In this document: positions 52,312 to 62,653 of the stretch, piece by piece
How positions within the stretch are numbered: the first letter of the stretch is position 1
How the letters are laid out: every line of letters begins with the position of its first letter
From: Asterella californica
Lineage: Eukaryota; Streptophyta; Marchantiopsida; Marchantiales; Aytoniaceae
Direction: 5' to 3'
DNA length: 64,000 nt
NCBI GenBank assembly: GCA_036924285.1
Contig: JAYKYS010000011.1
Coordinates: forward strand, 9,114,001 to 9,178,000
Translations under genes and position numbers: made by a program
Notes under the pieces: model-generated
Databases searched by the model: none
The model's input: the letters and a program-made list of their open reading frames with translations, nothing else
Told to the model about the DNA's origin: nothing

Positions 52312-52674
52312 TTGTTGTTGGCTTCACCATGACTCACATACGACACAGACCGCTGAGCCGCGAGACGAACAGCCGTATAAGTGGAGATCCGCCGAGGATC
52401 GCCGAGAAGACCTCGCACGGAAGCCTCGAGTTACGAACGAGCCTCGACTTGCTGCAGAGCACCCGAGAAGTGACGTTGTCACGAAGTCACGACAAGAAGA
52501 CGAGCCTCGACTCTCCTGTGGAACTGACGCCGCAGCGAGATGTCACCCCGTAAACAGAAGGGACATCCGGGAGCAGGGCCCTCACGACCCCCGTCTCCCG
52601 ATTCAGGGTATCCCAACCCCGTGGCGTCTCACACGTCCACGGGTTACATCCCTTGATCGGCCGACTCGGGAGGT

Positions 52675-53946
52675 TTGACGACGACCTCACCGCATGTGCA
52701 GGCCGCAGCAGCCTCGAGTGGAGCCCAGTCGGGGACGCCGCCAACCAACGTGGAACTGCGGAAGACGCTGAACGATGTCGAAGTCTTCCTTAGGAACCTC
52801 CGAACACGATTTGGGATGACTGATGCTCCGAACGGACCATCGTCTGTCCCGCCGACTACCGCCTCGGCGGATCAGCCGCCGGCCTAGGATCCGTCGCCGC
52901 CTGTGATCGACTCGACCGATGGTGCACCCACGGCACCCGACGCGGCCGGAACAGGTGATCCGGGTGATAGTTCTGACAGTTCCGACAGCTCCACAGACGA
53001 CTCGGGAGGTACTGCCCCGAGTGGTAGCCGTTCCGGAGGAAGGTCAGGTGAGAGGAAAAGACGCCGACGCGCACCTTCACCTGAGAAGCCGCAGGAATAC
53101 TTCGGGGAGCCCTCGCTCCCGAAGTTTGAGCTATGGATCGCCTCGATGAAAAATTATCTTAGCCATTATTCAAAGAGAGGCCGATTCGCCTATGCTGTCA
53201 GCAGGTTGAGGGGCGATGCCCTCAAGTGGCTGACAAACTACCAAAAGGAGCGAGTTAACGAGGAGAAGTCCGAGATCCACACTTGGGAAGAATTGCGGGA
53301 TCGACTTCGGACGTACCTTGTGCCCCGAAACGAGTACAGTCACTATAGGCAAGAAATGGACAGCCTTAAGCAAACGGGAGGTATACGAGAGTACAGCCAA
53401 AAGTTCGGGCATCTCTAGAATGCCGTCGCCCTTACAGATGGGAATGAAAAGAAATACCTATTCCATAAGGGGCTGCAAGGGTAGTACTCGTACGAAATGA
53501 CGCGTTTCGGGTGGGAGAAGCCGTTGGAGGACATATGCGCACACCTCGAGCTCCTTGAAGCGGACCGCCAGAGAGGGAAAACCGAGGAGAAGAGCAAGGA
53601 GGTTCGCACTTACAAGAGGTTTCGAGGAGGGTCCGGGAACCGGGCCAGAAGGTCTTACCATCAGGGTGGAGGCCAAGGTGGGCAGCGACCAGCAGCAGCA
53701 GCAGCAGCCGGGAGAGGAGCTGCGACCAGAGGTCAGCGACCACCGGAGAGGAGGCCACCAGGAGGAGGTGCGAACCGCGGGCACCAGCGACCGAGGAGGG
53801 GCCAAGGCAGGGGACAGCAGAGGGGTCCGTCCAGACCCAACCCCCTGTTTCCTACTGCCGCGCCCCGACCTGACGGTTGTTACCATTGTGGCCGACTAGG
53901 CCACTTTGCTCGAGAATGCCCGCGCGAATGGGGGCTCCGAACATGA
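52675..53946 (+). pseudogene. Element C gag with CCHC zinc knuckle
   Basis: Gag packages the element RNA. After an acidic, Ser-rich linker (GDSSDSSDSSTDDSGG) comes the retrotransposon-gag fold region: FELWIASMKNYLSHY, LRGDALKWLTNY, TWEELRDRLRTYLVP, YRQEMDSLKQTGGIREY. TAG codons at 52885 and 53416 and near 53482 interrupt it at positions fitting CAG. The C-terminal part is rich in Gly, Arg and Gln (RGAATRGQRPPERRPPGGG) and carries a complete CCHC knuckle, CYHCGRLGHFAREC, near 53878. Confidence 0.85.
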
Positions 53947-54103
53947 GAGCGGCCACAGCAGAAGAACCTGCACCCGAGGCAGCCGAGTACGAAGTTCACA
54001 GAGGAGAGGCACCCATCCGAGAGGCAGCTCCGACTGCGGACCGAGGTAACTCAGAACTGCCTGCATACTTGCCATGGATAAAAGTTGGGATCAAGGGTAG
54101 GTA

Positions 54104-54358
54104 GTGCGTATGTTAGTAGACACTGGAGCCGATATCAGTGTCTTGTCTTCGAGCAAAGCACTAGACCTACACCTCATCCCGAAGAGACTAGCCTCGCCTC
54201 TTATAGTCAGATTTGTCCGGGGCACTTCCAAGGTGACTCATACGGTACCCCAGTTACCGGTTGAGTGTGCTGGAATCACCCGTAGTCATGATTTCTTAGT
54301 GATGCCACTGGGAAAACCGAAGAAATTCTGTCTTGGGCTTGGCTTCGACAAAACTTAG
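54104..54358 (+). pseudogene. Element C aspartic protease
   Basis: RMLVDTGADISVLS is the retropepsin active site (Asp-Thr-Gly), followed at the right distance by a hydrophobic segment HDFLVMPLGK. It is separated from gag by a frameshift near 54100 and followed by stops at 54356 and soon after. Roughly half of the expected protease is clear. Confidence 0.7.
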
Positions 54359-54600
54359 CCTGTATAGACTTGACCAAAGGAAATCTGTGGTTGAAGGATC
54401 CCCGAGGCATAGATCACTGTACTGCCTTGGAGATGGATCCCCGAACTCAGTCACCCGCCGAGTTTCCACAATATATGTCTTGCCGAGTTGCATTTATGAT
54501 ATGCACAGCTCTACAGTTCAAAAAGTCTATGCAAAGGGTGGAGGAGGCATGGATGGTGTAACCTGAAAAGACTCTCGAGGAAGTCGACGAAGAAGACCGA

Positions 54601-55581
54601 GTGTCACAACTGCCGGTCCGAAAAGAAATGCAGCAGTTGTTGACAAGGTACTCGCACCTTCTTCCCGAAAAACTTCCGAACACCCTGCCTCCCCGTAGGG
54701 CAATCGATCACAAGATAGATCTTATCCTCGGCTCCGTCCCACCAGTTGGGAGGTGCCGGCGGATGCCCTTAAACCTTTTACAGGAACTCAAAGCACAATT
54801 AGGGGAGATGGTTGAGCAGGGCATCTTGCGTCGCAGTTGCTCCTCCTATGCCACTCCCATCATGTTCGTGAGTAAAAAAGAGGATACCTTACGATTATGT
54901 GGGGATTACCGTGCCTTAAACAAGGTCACAATCAAAAACAAGTATCTGATTCCCTTGATGGATGAAATGATGGACCGATTAGTTAAGGGTCGATACTTTA
55001 CCAAACTCGACCTCAGATCAGGGTATCACCAGATTCGGATAGCCGAGGGAAATGAGGAAAAGACAGCAATCATTACAAGATATGGTCTGTTCGAGTACAC
55101 AGTGCTTCCCTTTGGATTGTCGAATGCATCTGTCACTTTCTGCCGGTTAATGAATGATATACTCCGGGACCAGCTGGACGACTCAATAGTCGTTTATTTG
55201 GATGACATTATCGTTTATTCCCCTACCTGGCCGAAGCACTTAGCCGATGTGGAAGCTGTGTTTCAAAAACTAGAGAGAGAGAAGTTAGTACTCAAAGCTT
55301 CTAAGTGTTCATTTGGGCAAGAAAGTGTAGTATTCCTTGGATGTCTAATCGACCACACAGGTGTCCATATAAACAAGAGGAAGGTACAGGCGATCAAGTC
55401 ATGGCCCGCCCCGAAGACAGTTTCGGAGGTGCGGTCATTTCTAGGTCTTACCTCATACTTCCGAAAGTTTATCAGAGGTTTTGGTCACCTCGCGTCCCCT
55501 ATCTTTGACTTACTTCGAGATTCGAAGAAAAGCTTTGAGTGGGGACTGTCACAACAGAAAGCTTTTGACTCCTTGAAGTAG
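54601..55581 (+). pseudogene. Element C reverse transcriptase
   Basis: All RT blocks are visible: LRLCGDYRALNKVTIKNKY, YFTKLDLRSGYHQIRI (motif A), LPFGLSNASVTFCRLMN (motif B), YLDDIIVYS (motif C, the catalytic DD pair), then FLGCLIDHTGV and SFLGLTSYFRKFI of the thumb. The frame ends at TAG 55579 in DSLK*ALTEAPVL, where Gln is conserved. Except for that stop the frame is intact for 326 codons. Confidence 0.9.
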
Positions 55582-56055
55582 GCCCTAACGGAAGCACCGG
55601 TCCTTGTACTTCCAGACTTAGGAAAGCCTTTTGAGATCCACACCGATGCATCGAAGTTAGCCATAGGTGGTGTGTTGATCCAGGAAGGTCACCCCGTAAC
55701 TTTCAAGAGTCATAGACTGAGTGAGCAGGAGGCCAGATGGGAAACCCACGAACAAGAAATGCTAGCTGTCATTTGGTGTTTGAAAAGATGGGAGCACTAT
55801 CTTCTGCCTTGTGAGATAACTGTAGTGACAGATAACATATCCAACACATATTTTCAGACTAAACCCAAGCTCTCACTGAAACAGCAGAGGTGGCAGCTTG
55901 AGCTTTCCCGGTATAACCTTACATGGAAGTATCGGAAGGGCAAGGATAATGCCCCGGCCGATGCTCTCTCCAGACAAGTAATGGTTTTGACCTTGGCCCC
56001 ACAATCCAGCCTTGTAGAATTTGTGAGGAGGGCCACAGCCCTGGATCCGCAAGCT
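55582..56055 (+). pseudogene. Element C RNase H
   Basis: FEIHTDASKLAIGGVLIQ carries the first Asp, THEQEMLAVIWCLKRW the Glu, VVTDNISNTYF the next Asp, and KGKDNAPADALSRQ the last. Continuous with the RT frame after the TAG at 55579. Motifs are complete. Confidence 0.85.
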
Positions 56056-57126
56056 ACCCAGTGGGCTAGTCAAGACCTTTCGGACCCGAGAAAGAGGCAC
56101 CTTAGCAAGAGAGACGGGTGCTGGTTCTTTAAACAAACCCGTCTGTACATCCCGTCCGGACCTCTGAGAGCCAGAGTTCTCTATGAGGAGCATGATACTC
56201 CGGCTGCAAGCCATGGGGGTCAGGCCCGAACACTTCACAGGGTTCGACAGAAATACTACTGGCCTACCCTAAGTGCGGATGTAAGTAGGTATGTGGAAAG
56301 TTGCATGGTCTGTCAGCAGACCCGACCGGATATCCAGAGACCTGCCGGGTTGCTGCAGCCCTTACTTGTATCAGAGAACCTCTGGGAGAGTTTAACTATG
56401 GATTTCATCCCGTAGCTCCCTTCTTCCCACGGATATGATTGCATTTTAACTGTGGTAGATCGGTTAAGTAAGATGGCCCATTTCATTCCTTGTACTACCC
56501 TCATTTCGACTTCCGAAGTGGCTAGGTTATTCCTGACCCACATATTCAAGTTCCATGGACTGCCTAGAGAGATCATAGCCGATAATGACTTCAGATTTGC
56601 AAATGAATTCTGGACCATGTTATTTGCCAGCTTAGGAACCAAGCTGAAGTTCACTGCTGCTTACCATCCGCAGACTGATGGGCAGAGTGAAAAGGTTAAC
56701 CAAGTCATAGAGCAAGGGTTGCAAAATTACATGTTAAGGGATCAGTCGAATTGGTCCGACCATCTAGATTTAGTGGAGTTTGCATACAACAATGCCCTAC
56801 ATTCTGCCACAGGTTACAAACCGTTTGAACTCGTGTATCGGGGTAATAAATCTCCCTCGTCTCCAGCCAGCTTTCAGTTACAGTCTCCTGAGTTCGAAAA
56901 TGCCATGAGAGAAACTCCTTTGAATGTTGCTGAGTTTATAGGCCGAAGATCGTATGTCTTACACATGGCAAAGCAGAACATTCTCAAGGCCCAAGCTAGG
57001 TATACTAAATATGCTAACCTCAAGAGGCGAGATGTGCAGTTAGAGGTGGGAGACCGAGTATGGCTAAAGATCAAGGCCTACTCCATCCCTCAGGGGATGA
57101 CAGAGAAATTCATCCCCAGGTGGGCC
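56056..57126 (+). pseudogene. Element C copy 2 integrase, cut by element D
   Basis: Zinc site HDTPAASHGGQARTLH ... CMVCQQT, core Asp in MDFIP, Asp in IIADNDFRF, Glu in HPQTDGQSEKVNQ, then GDRVWLKIKAY. A TAG at 56413 replaces the CAG of copy 1. After PRWA the sequence becomes the TGTCACGTC start of element D, so the remaining integrase tail and chromodomain are missing here. Confidence 0.85.
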
Positions 57127-57926
57127 TGTCACGTCACAAGTATCCCATTATTTGTGTGCGTGTTTATATAAGTTTCATTAGATATGACTATCTTATAGTT
57201 TACTCTAGTTCAAAGATCTAAATCTAGAGTGATCAAAACTAGCCATAACTAGCGGAGATAGTTATAACTAAGTTGAGGAAACTATTAGAGGTTCCACTAT
57301 GGCACTATGTGACAAGTGCGGAGCTCTAAATATGCTTCTCAAAAGTATGTAACTTTGTTGACCATCGCTAATTGGATGCATGATGAAAAGTCATGCACAA
57401 AGATCTAAAGATGCTCCTCAAAAGACGTATTAGTTTGTTGTCGTCTTCCGATTGGATAGGGTGGAAAGTTAACACTTTACAAAAGATAAAGTAGGAGAAT
57501 CTCTTACTTTTGTAAAGTAGAACAAGTAATGTGTGTGCTATTCTTAAAGGCTTAGTAGTCTTTAGAAGTTTTACTATTTTGGATTGCGCACTTACCATGA
57601 GATAACGTAACTTAGTGAAAGTTACCACGGTAAGAAGTTGTAGAGTATATAAGGAGGAGTTGAGAAGGTGGAAGACACTCTCATTTTCCTGTCTATAAGT
57701 AAAGTGAGCATTGGAGACCTTGGGAGTCCTTGAGTACTATGTGATGCAATGTGGAGGACGGGGTTAGAACTTGTTTGCAGGAACGCTATTAGAGGGACCG
57801 ATGTGACCATACGGGTTAGAGTGTTGAGTGAAGTGAGCATAGGTATGATAGAATCTTTGTAATTAAGGTGCACTAGTAATCCTAGTCATCTGAGGTACCC
57901 CTGGGTGAGAGACAGGTCGGCTTACA
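57127..57926 (+). repeat. 5' LTR of element D, 800 bp
   Basis: Starts TGTCACGTCACAAG and ends GGCTTACA three bases before a primer-site-like TGG. The start recurs at 63947. A TATA box (TATATAAG) lies at 57646-57653. Confidence 0.85.
57646..57653 (+). promoter_or_regulatory. TATA box of the element D LTR
   Basis: TATATAAG in GTAGAGTATATAAGGAGG, 280 bp before the LTR end, as expected for U3/R. Another TATATAAG lies near the LTR start at about 57163 and is less well placed. Confidence 0.55.
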
Positions 57927-57929
57927 TTT

Positions 57930-57946
57930 TGGTTCCGTTGCCGGGA
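57930..57946 (+). other. Primer-binding site of element D
   Basis: TGGTTCCGTTGCCGGGA follows the LTR end by 3 bp. It begins with TGG, complementary to a tRNA CCA end, and resembles the TGGCGCCGTTGCCGGGGA site common in plant gypsy elements. The matching tRNA is not identified. Confidence 0.65.
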
Positions 57947-58516
57947 CCTCGATACAAAGATTCGTATTTAGTTGTTAGTACAGTTCATGTCTGTTTTTGA
58001 GCATGAGTTCAGAACCTTTGTATATACACCATGTTATAGAGGGCAAGATAAGCTTTCCAATAAGCTTGATATCTCCGAGAGATCAATTGTAAGGAGAGAG
58101 TTATGTCTTTCGGAAGTTAAGGAGATTTTTCGGTATCAAATAGTGAGCTCTCGGAAAGGAGTTTACAGTCATTTTCATATTTTCAATTTTTAGAGCTAGA
58201 CCTTGAAATCTTCCATGCTGATAGCTTGCAAGATAAGCTATCTAGGCACCCAAATCATGCGTGAATTGATCGAGTAGAACTGGAGTTATGGCATTCGAAG
58301 TGAAGGGGTGTCAAATCTGTTATATCGCTTGCTGAAGTAAAAGAGTGAAAGAATTTCAGAATTCTTGAGAGGGTTATGTTCGATCTCTGAGGCTCAGGGT
58401 TGACAAGTTAAGCTTCTACTTAGTAATGTGAGAGATTGCTAAGCAAGAAGATAGTCGAGTGATCAAAAGTGTCAAACAAACTATAGAGCGAGAGAGATGT
58501 ATGACGGATCATCGTC

Positions 58517-58981
58517 ATGGAAGGACAGCAAGAGTGGAAATTGAGGTTGAGCAAGATCCCTCAAGGCTATGCGGTGATAGTTACCGCTGATCTGGTGAAA
58601 GGAGAATTTCGACTAGAATTTGAGGAAGAAGCAGAGAGTAGTCGTAAGAACCAAGAGAAGAACTCGAGGTGATTTTTGTGTGGAGAAGAAGGACATAAAG
58701 TGAGCAAGTGTCCTACGAAGAATAGACTTTTGCGTGAGTGAAGAGGGTTGGTCGACTTAAGCTTACACATAGGTCCTTCTTCCCCTAGACAAGGCGTCAT
58801 TGACCCTACAACCTTTTGTCCTAGATGTGGAGTGGACGGGATTCCAGTTGAGCACGAGTGTAACGCAGTGGTTGCTTTGCTAGAAACTGTAGCCGAAGGT
58901 CTCGAGAGAAGGTTGAGTGTAGAAATAGAACGAGTGAAGACCTCTAGCGAGGATGGAGATAGTCTGTCACACGAGAGATAA
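58517..58981 (+). pseudogene. Element D extra 5' ORF with two zinc-type motifs, upstream of gag
   Basis: From ATG 58517 the frame encodes a charged protein (EWKLRLSKIPQGYAVIV, FRLEFEEEAESS), then LCGEEGHKVSKCPTKN, which is a CCHC knuckle whose first Cys position is now TGA (near 58671), and after another TGA at 58738 the motif FCPRCGVDGIPVEHECN with a CxxC...HxC arrangement, ending in a helical charged stretch and TAA at 58979. It precedes the canonical gag, which has its own knuckle. Such an ORF is not part of the standard gypsy plan. Confidence 0.5.
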
Positions 58982-59116
58982 GATGACCATGAGGGTCAAA
59001 CTTATTCCAACCTTTGGAGAGGAGAGAGCTCAACGGGGAAATCGTGGATTGCGGTGAAGTGCGATCTTCACATCTGCAAGTAGTTCCTTGAGTAAGAAGA
59101 AGAAAAGAAGAGAAGA

Positions 59117-60326
59117 ATGGAGAAACTTCTGGTGTTTTACGGAAAGGATGGAGAAGACGTGGAAGGATTTGTGAGGGACTTCAAAAGAGCATGCATTGGC
59201 AATGGAGATCGAAAGAAGAGCGAGTGGGTAGGGTTGATACCTGAATTTCTTGAGAATTCTGCATTGACATGGTATGAGGATAGGAAGAAGAGAAGCGTAG
59301 TGGGGACTCCAATTGATACTTGGGAAGTATTGACGGAGGCCTTAATTGAAACTTTTCTTCCCGATGAAAGTTACGAGAAGTTAATGGTAGAGGTAACTTA
59401 CCTCAAACAAGGAGAGAAAGAGAAAGTAAGGACTTACGCCGAGAGGGTGGAGAAATTAGAACAAAAGTTTCGGATGGTTTTACGAAAGAGTGGAGATGTA
59501 GTAGAACCAACGATGGTGGGCATTGGAGCAATGCTCACAAAGAATTTATTGGGGGATTGAGGCCGGAGATTCGAACACAAGTGCGGTATGAGAGACCAAC
59601 TTCGAAGGCTGATGCAGTGAAGATCGCAACCAGGATGGAAGAGAGTCTGGATGGAGACGACTTGCAACCAATGACTGTTGGGGCAGCATGTGGAGATGTG
59701 CAAGGGCCGATCATGCCAACTCTGACGCCTGCGAGTGTTCCGACTGTTTGATTTCAGAATCTGACTCCGGTAGCTCCTACTAGTGCGGTTACAGTCACTG
59801 TACCATCTAGATCTGTTACTCCCGACTTTCGTGATAGTTGAAAAGTTTGACAGAGTCTCTGGCAGATTTGAAGATCAATATGGTGAATTTGTTGCAACAC
59901 CGCAGTCCAAATGTTGGAGGAGGCTCACGAGGTTATGGGAACTATCAGTCTAGAGGTGGACCATCGCAAGGATCACCAAGTAACTACACGAACCAAGGAT
60001 GTTTTACGTGCGGAGGATCACATTTCCAACGTAATTGTCCAAGTCGTAATGGTGGAACGGCGGATGGAGCTTCAACTTCACAAAGCAAGGACAAGGGTGT
60101 AGCATGCATTGACATCTTGGAGCCACGAGATGTACGAGAAGGTTTTCAATCTATAGAGCTGTTGGCTCAAGAGAGGAAGAGGATGAGGACGCATTTCGAC
60201 GAGAGAGAACCAGTTGTGATGGAAGATTCTCCAAGTCAAAATACTCGGAGTAGCAAATCTTCTTCAAAAACCAAAGAACGACGGAAGAAATCGAGAAATA
60301 CTGATTTCACAATTTCGATGGAGTAA
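59117..60326 (+). pseudogene. Element D gag with CCHC-like knuckle
   Basis: ATG 59117 opens the gag fold: FYGKDGEDVEGFVRDFKRA, EFLENSALTWYEDRKKR, TWEVLTEALIETFLP, YLKQGEKEKVRTYAERVE. A frameshift near 59530 moves to KEFIGGLRPEIRTQVRY. The C-terminal part has a Gly/Ser-rich stretch and CFTCGGSHFQRNC near 60000, a CX2CX3HX4C variant of the zinc knuckle seen in some plant retroelements. The last part (SSKTKERRKKSRN) is basic. TAA at 60324 fits CAA to TAA, because VVEDVDKQRANITV follows in frame. Confidence 0.8.
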
Positions 60327-60338
60327 TCAAAATACAAT

Positions 60339-60884
60339 GTGGTGGAAGACGTGGATAAGCAACGAGCAAACATTACTGTGGGACAGTTGATTGCTCTGAA
60401 TCCTTCGGTGAGGAAAGAACTTCGTAGCGGTCTAAGCTCCCGACGAGGTCGGAAGAAAAAGGTAAATCCTTCTACTGTCAGTGTGAGTGCTTTAGATGCT
60501 AGTGAAGGAGAGGTGTGCAACAAGGCATCAAAAGTAGAGGCTCGTATCAATGAGAGAGATGTCTCAGATGTTCTTGTCGATGAAGGATCGGCAGTAAATG
60601 CCATCTCAGAACGACTCATGAGGAAGTTGGATCTAGTACCAACTCGTCCTTCTAGTATCACGGTGGGTATGGCTAACAAACAGCGAGTTAGACCATTGGG
60701 AGTGCTGGAGAGAGTTTGTGTATCAGTAATGGGAGTGCAAGTAAACATGACATTTCAAATCTTGAAAGAGTCAAGTTATGAAATGTTACTCTGAAGACCT
60801 TGGCTTCGAGCAGTACATGCAACGGATAACTGACACAAAGGTTATTTATGCATCGGACCGAATCACCACCGGATCAAAGTTCCG
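60339..60884 (+). pseudogene. Element D aspartic protease
   Basis: VLVDEGSAVNAIS is a retropepsin active-site variant (D-x-G-S where others have D-S/T-G or D-G-G-S), and RVRPLGVLERV and YEMLL*RPWLRA match the flap and C-terminal parts. Two TGA codons (60793 and 60831) break the C-terminal part; the second fits TGG to TGA (TDN*HKG). Confidence 0.7.
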
Positions 60885-62180
60885 TTGCTCGGAGTTCAAG
60901 TTGGGACGTCGGAATCGGATCGACCCACATCGGACTACTGGGAGTCAGAAGTTGTCTATACTACTTCTGATGTAGGTACCAATTCTTCAGATTCAGAATC
61001 TGAAAATACATCGTCAGAAGAGGAGAGAGAAGAACGAAATGTGGGTGTGAACGTAGTGGATCTTTTCCCTTCTCTGGAAGTGCAAAGAGATAGAGACAAA
61101 GAACCGTTGACTCCCGAGGAGGTGGAGAGAAGAATTGCCACCTTACGTTATGGATCGAAGGTTACTAAAGAGGAGAAGAGTTGTTTCGAAGAGATCTTTC
61201 GCAAATACATTCATGTATTTGCATTTAGTTACAAGGATCTGAGGGAGGTCACACTGGAGCAACACCGTATCGAGTTAGAGAAGGAAGTCAAACAGATGCG
61301 ACAGAAGCAACGAAGAGTGAGTCCTCCAATTGCGGGTCTGGTGAAAGAAGAGATCGAGAAGCTGCACACTGCTGGGTTCATTTACGAGGTGGAGCATTCT
61401 GAATGAGTATCACCCATTGTGATCGTAAAGAAGAAAAATGGCAAATTGAGGGTGTGTGTTGATTACAAGAAACTCAATGCGGTCACAAAGAAGGATTATT
61501 ATCCTCTACCTTTCATCGACGAGATCTTGGAAGAAGTGGCGGGAAACGAATGGTACAGCTTTGGAGATGGTTATAGCGGATATAACCAGATCAAAATTGC
61601 ACCAGAACATCAACACCTGACCATTTTCACTACTCTGTGGGGTACGTTTGCATTTCGAGTCATGCCATTTGGTCTGTGTAATGCTCCTGCGACGTTTCAA
61701 AGGTTTATGAACAAAGTGTTCGAACCTTTCTTAGGAAAGTTTGTGAGAGATTTTATAGATGACTTTTATGTTTACGGGAGTAAGGAGAAGCATTTTGAGC
61801 ACCTTGTGAAGGTCTTAGAATGTTTAGATGTAGCAAATGCATCTCTCAATCCGGAGAAATGTATTTTTAGGTGTGAGGAAGGGTTACTCTTGGGTCATAT
61901 CATATCCAAGGACGGCATTGCTGTTGATCCGGAGAAGGTGCAGAAGATCTTAGAGCTCCCTTTTCCTAGTACTCTCACTAAGCTACGACAGTTTTTAGGT
62001 ATGGTGGTGTATTATCGAAGGTTTATACTCTCGTTCTCACATAAAGCGTATGCTTTGACTGTATATCTGAAGAAGGTAGTAGATTACGTGTTGATTTTAG
62101 GAGATGAAGAAGCTCTAGCCGCCTTTGAGGAACTGAAGAAAGCTCTTACTTCAGCTCCGATCTTGGTTAAGCCCGATTGA
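60885..62180 (+). pseudogene. Element D reverse transcriptase
   Basis: After an acidic linker and the RT fingers (VKEEIEKLHTAGFIYEVEHSE), a TGA at 61404 replaces an expected Trp before VSPIVIVKKKNGKLR. Motif A region WYSFGDGYSGYNQI, motif B MPFGLCNAPATFQRFMN, motif C FIDDFYVYG with the DD pair intact, then LLGHIISKDGI and LRQFLGMVVYYRRFI. A second TGA at 62178 follows LVKPD, again where Trp is usual. Confidence 0.9.
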
Positions 62181-62653
62181 AATAAACAATTTATTCTATA
62201 TACGGATGCTTCAAATATAGCAGTAGGATGTACTTTAAGTCAGTATGATGTTGAAGATAGAGATCATCCTATCGCATATGCTAGTCGACAAATGATCAAG
62301 GCAGAGAGAAATTATTCTGTGACAGAGAGAGAAGGATTAGCAGTGATCTATGCTTTGAGAAAATTTCGACATTTCTCATAAGAGGCAAGTTCACTATTGT
62401 TACAGATCATAAGGCATTGAAGTACATCTTCAATAAACCTATGGTCGAAGGACGATTAGCAAGGTGGAAGCTCTTATTGTCAGAGTACGACTATGAGATC
62501 TGTGATCGACCAGGGAAGAAACACGCGAATGCAAATTTGTTATCTAGAGCTTACGATGGCGATGGAGAGGAGCCGGTGGATGACACCTTTCCTGACGAAG
62601 ATTTGATGGTCTTGAGCAACTCTATTATCCCAATAGAATATCAAGAAATTTGA
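62181..62653 (+). pseudogene. Element D RNase H
   Basis: FILYTDASNIAVGCTLSQ, AERNYSVTEREGLAVIYAL, then a one-base deletion near 62375 shifts frame before IRGKFTIVTDHKALKYIF and PGKKHANANLLSRAY. Catalytic Asp, Glu and Asp are present. The last conserved Asp of the domain (normally ADxLSR) is Asn here (NANLLSR). TGA at 62651 follows. Confidence 0.8.

Larger units (their letters stand above)
52296..57126 (+). mobile_element. Element C, copy 2: Ty3/gypsy internal region, interrupted at 57127 by element D
   Basis: From the primer site onward it holds gag, CCHC knuckle, protease, RT, RNase H and integrase in Ty3/gypsy order. It is cut at EKFIPRWA, where copy 1 continues GPFEIF, by the left LTR of element D. 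The rest of copy 2 would lie right of the window. Stops at 52886, 53416, 53482, 55579 and 56413 are all TAG, most at positions where Gln is expected. Confidence 0.9.

Noticed and set aside
57930..57946. Reading the primer site as a tRNA-Asp site
   Set aside because: It resembles TGGCGCCGTTGCCGGGGA but differs at several bases, so I did not name the tRNA.
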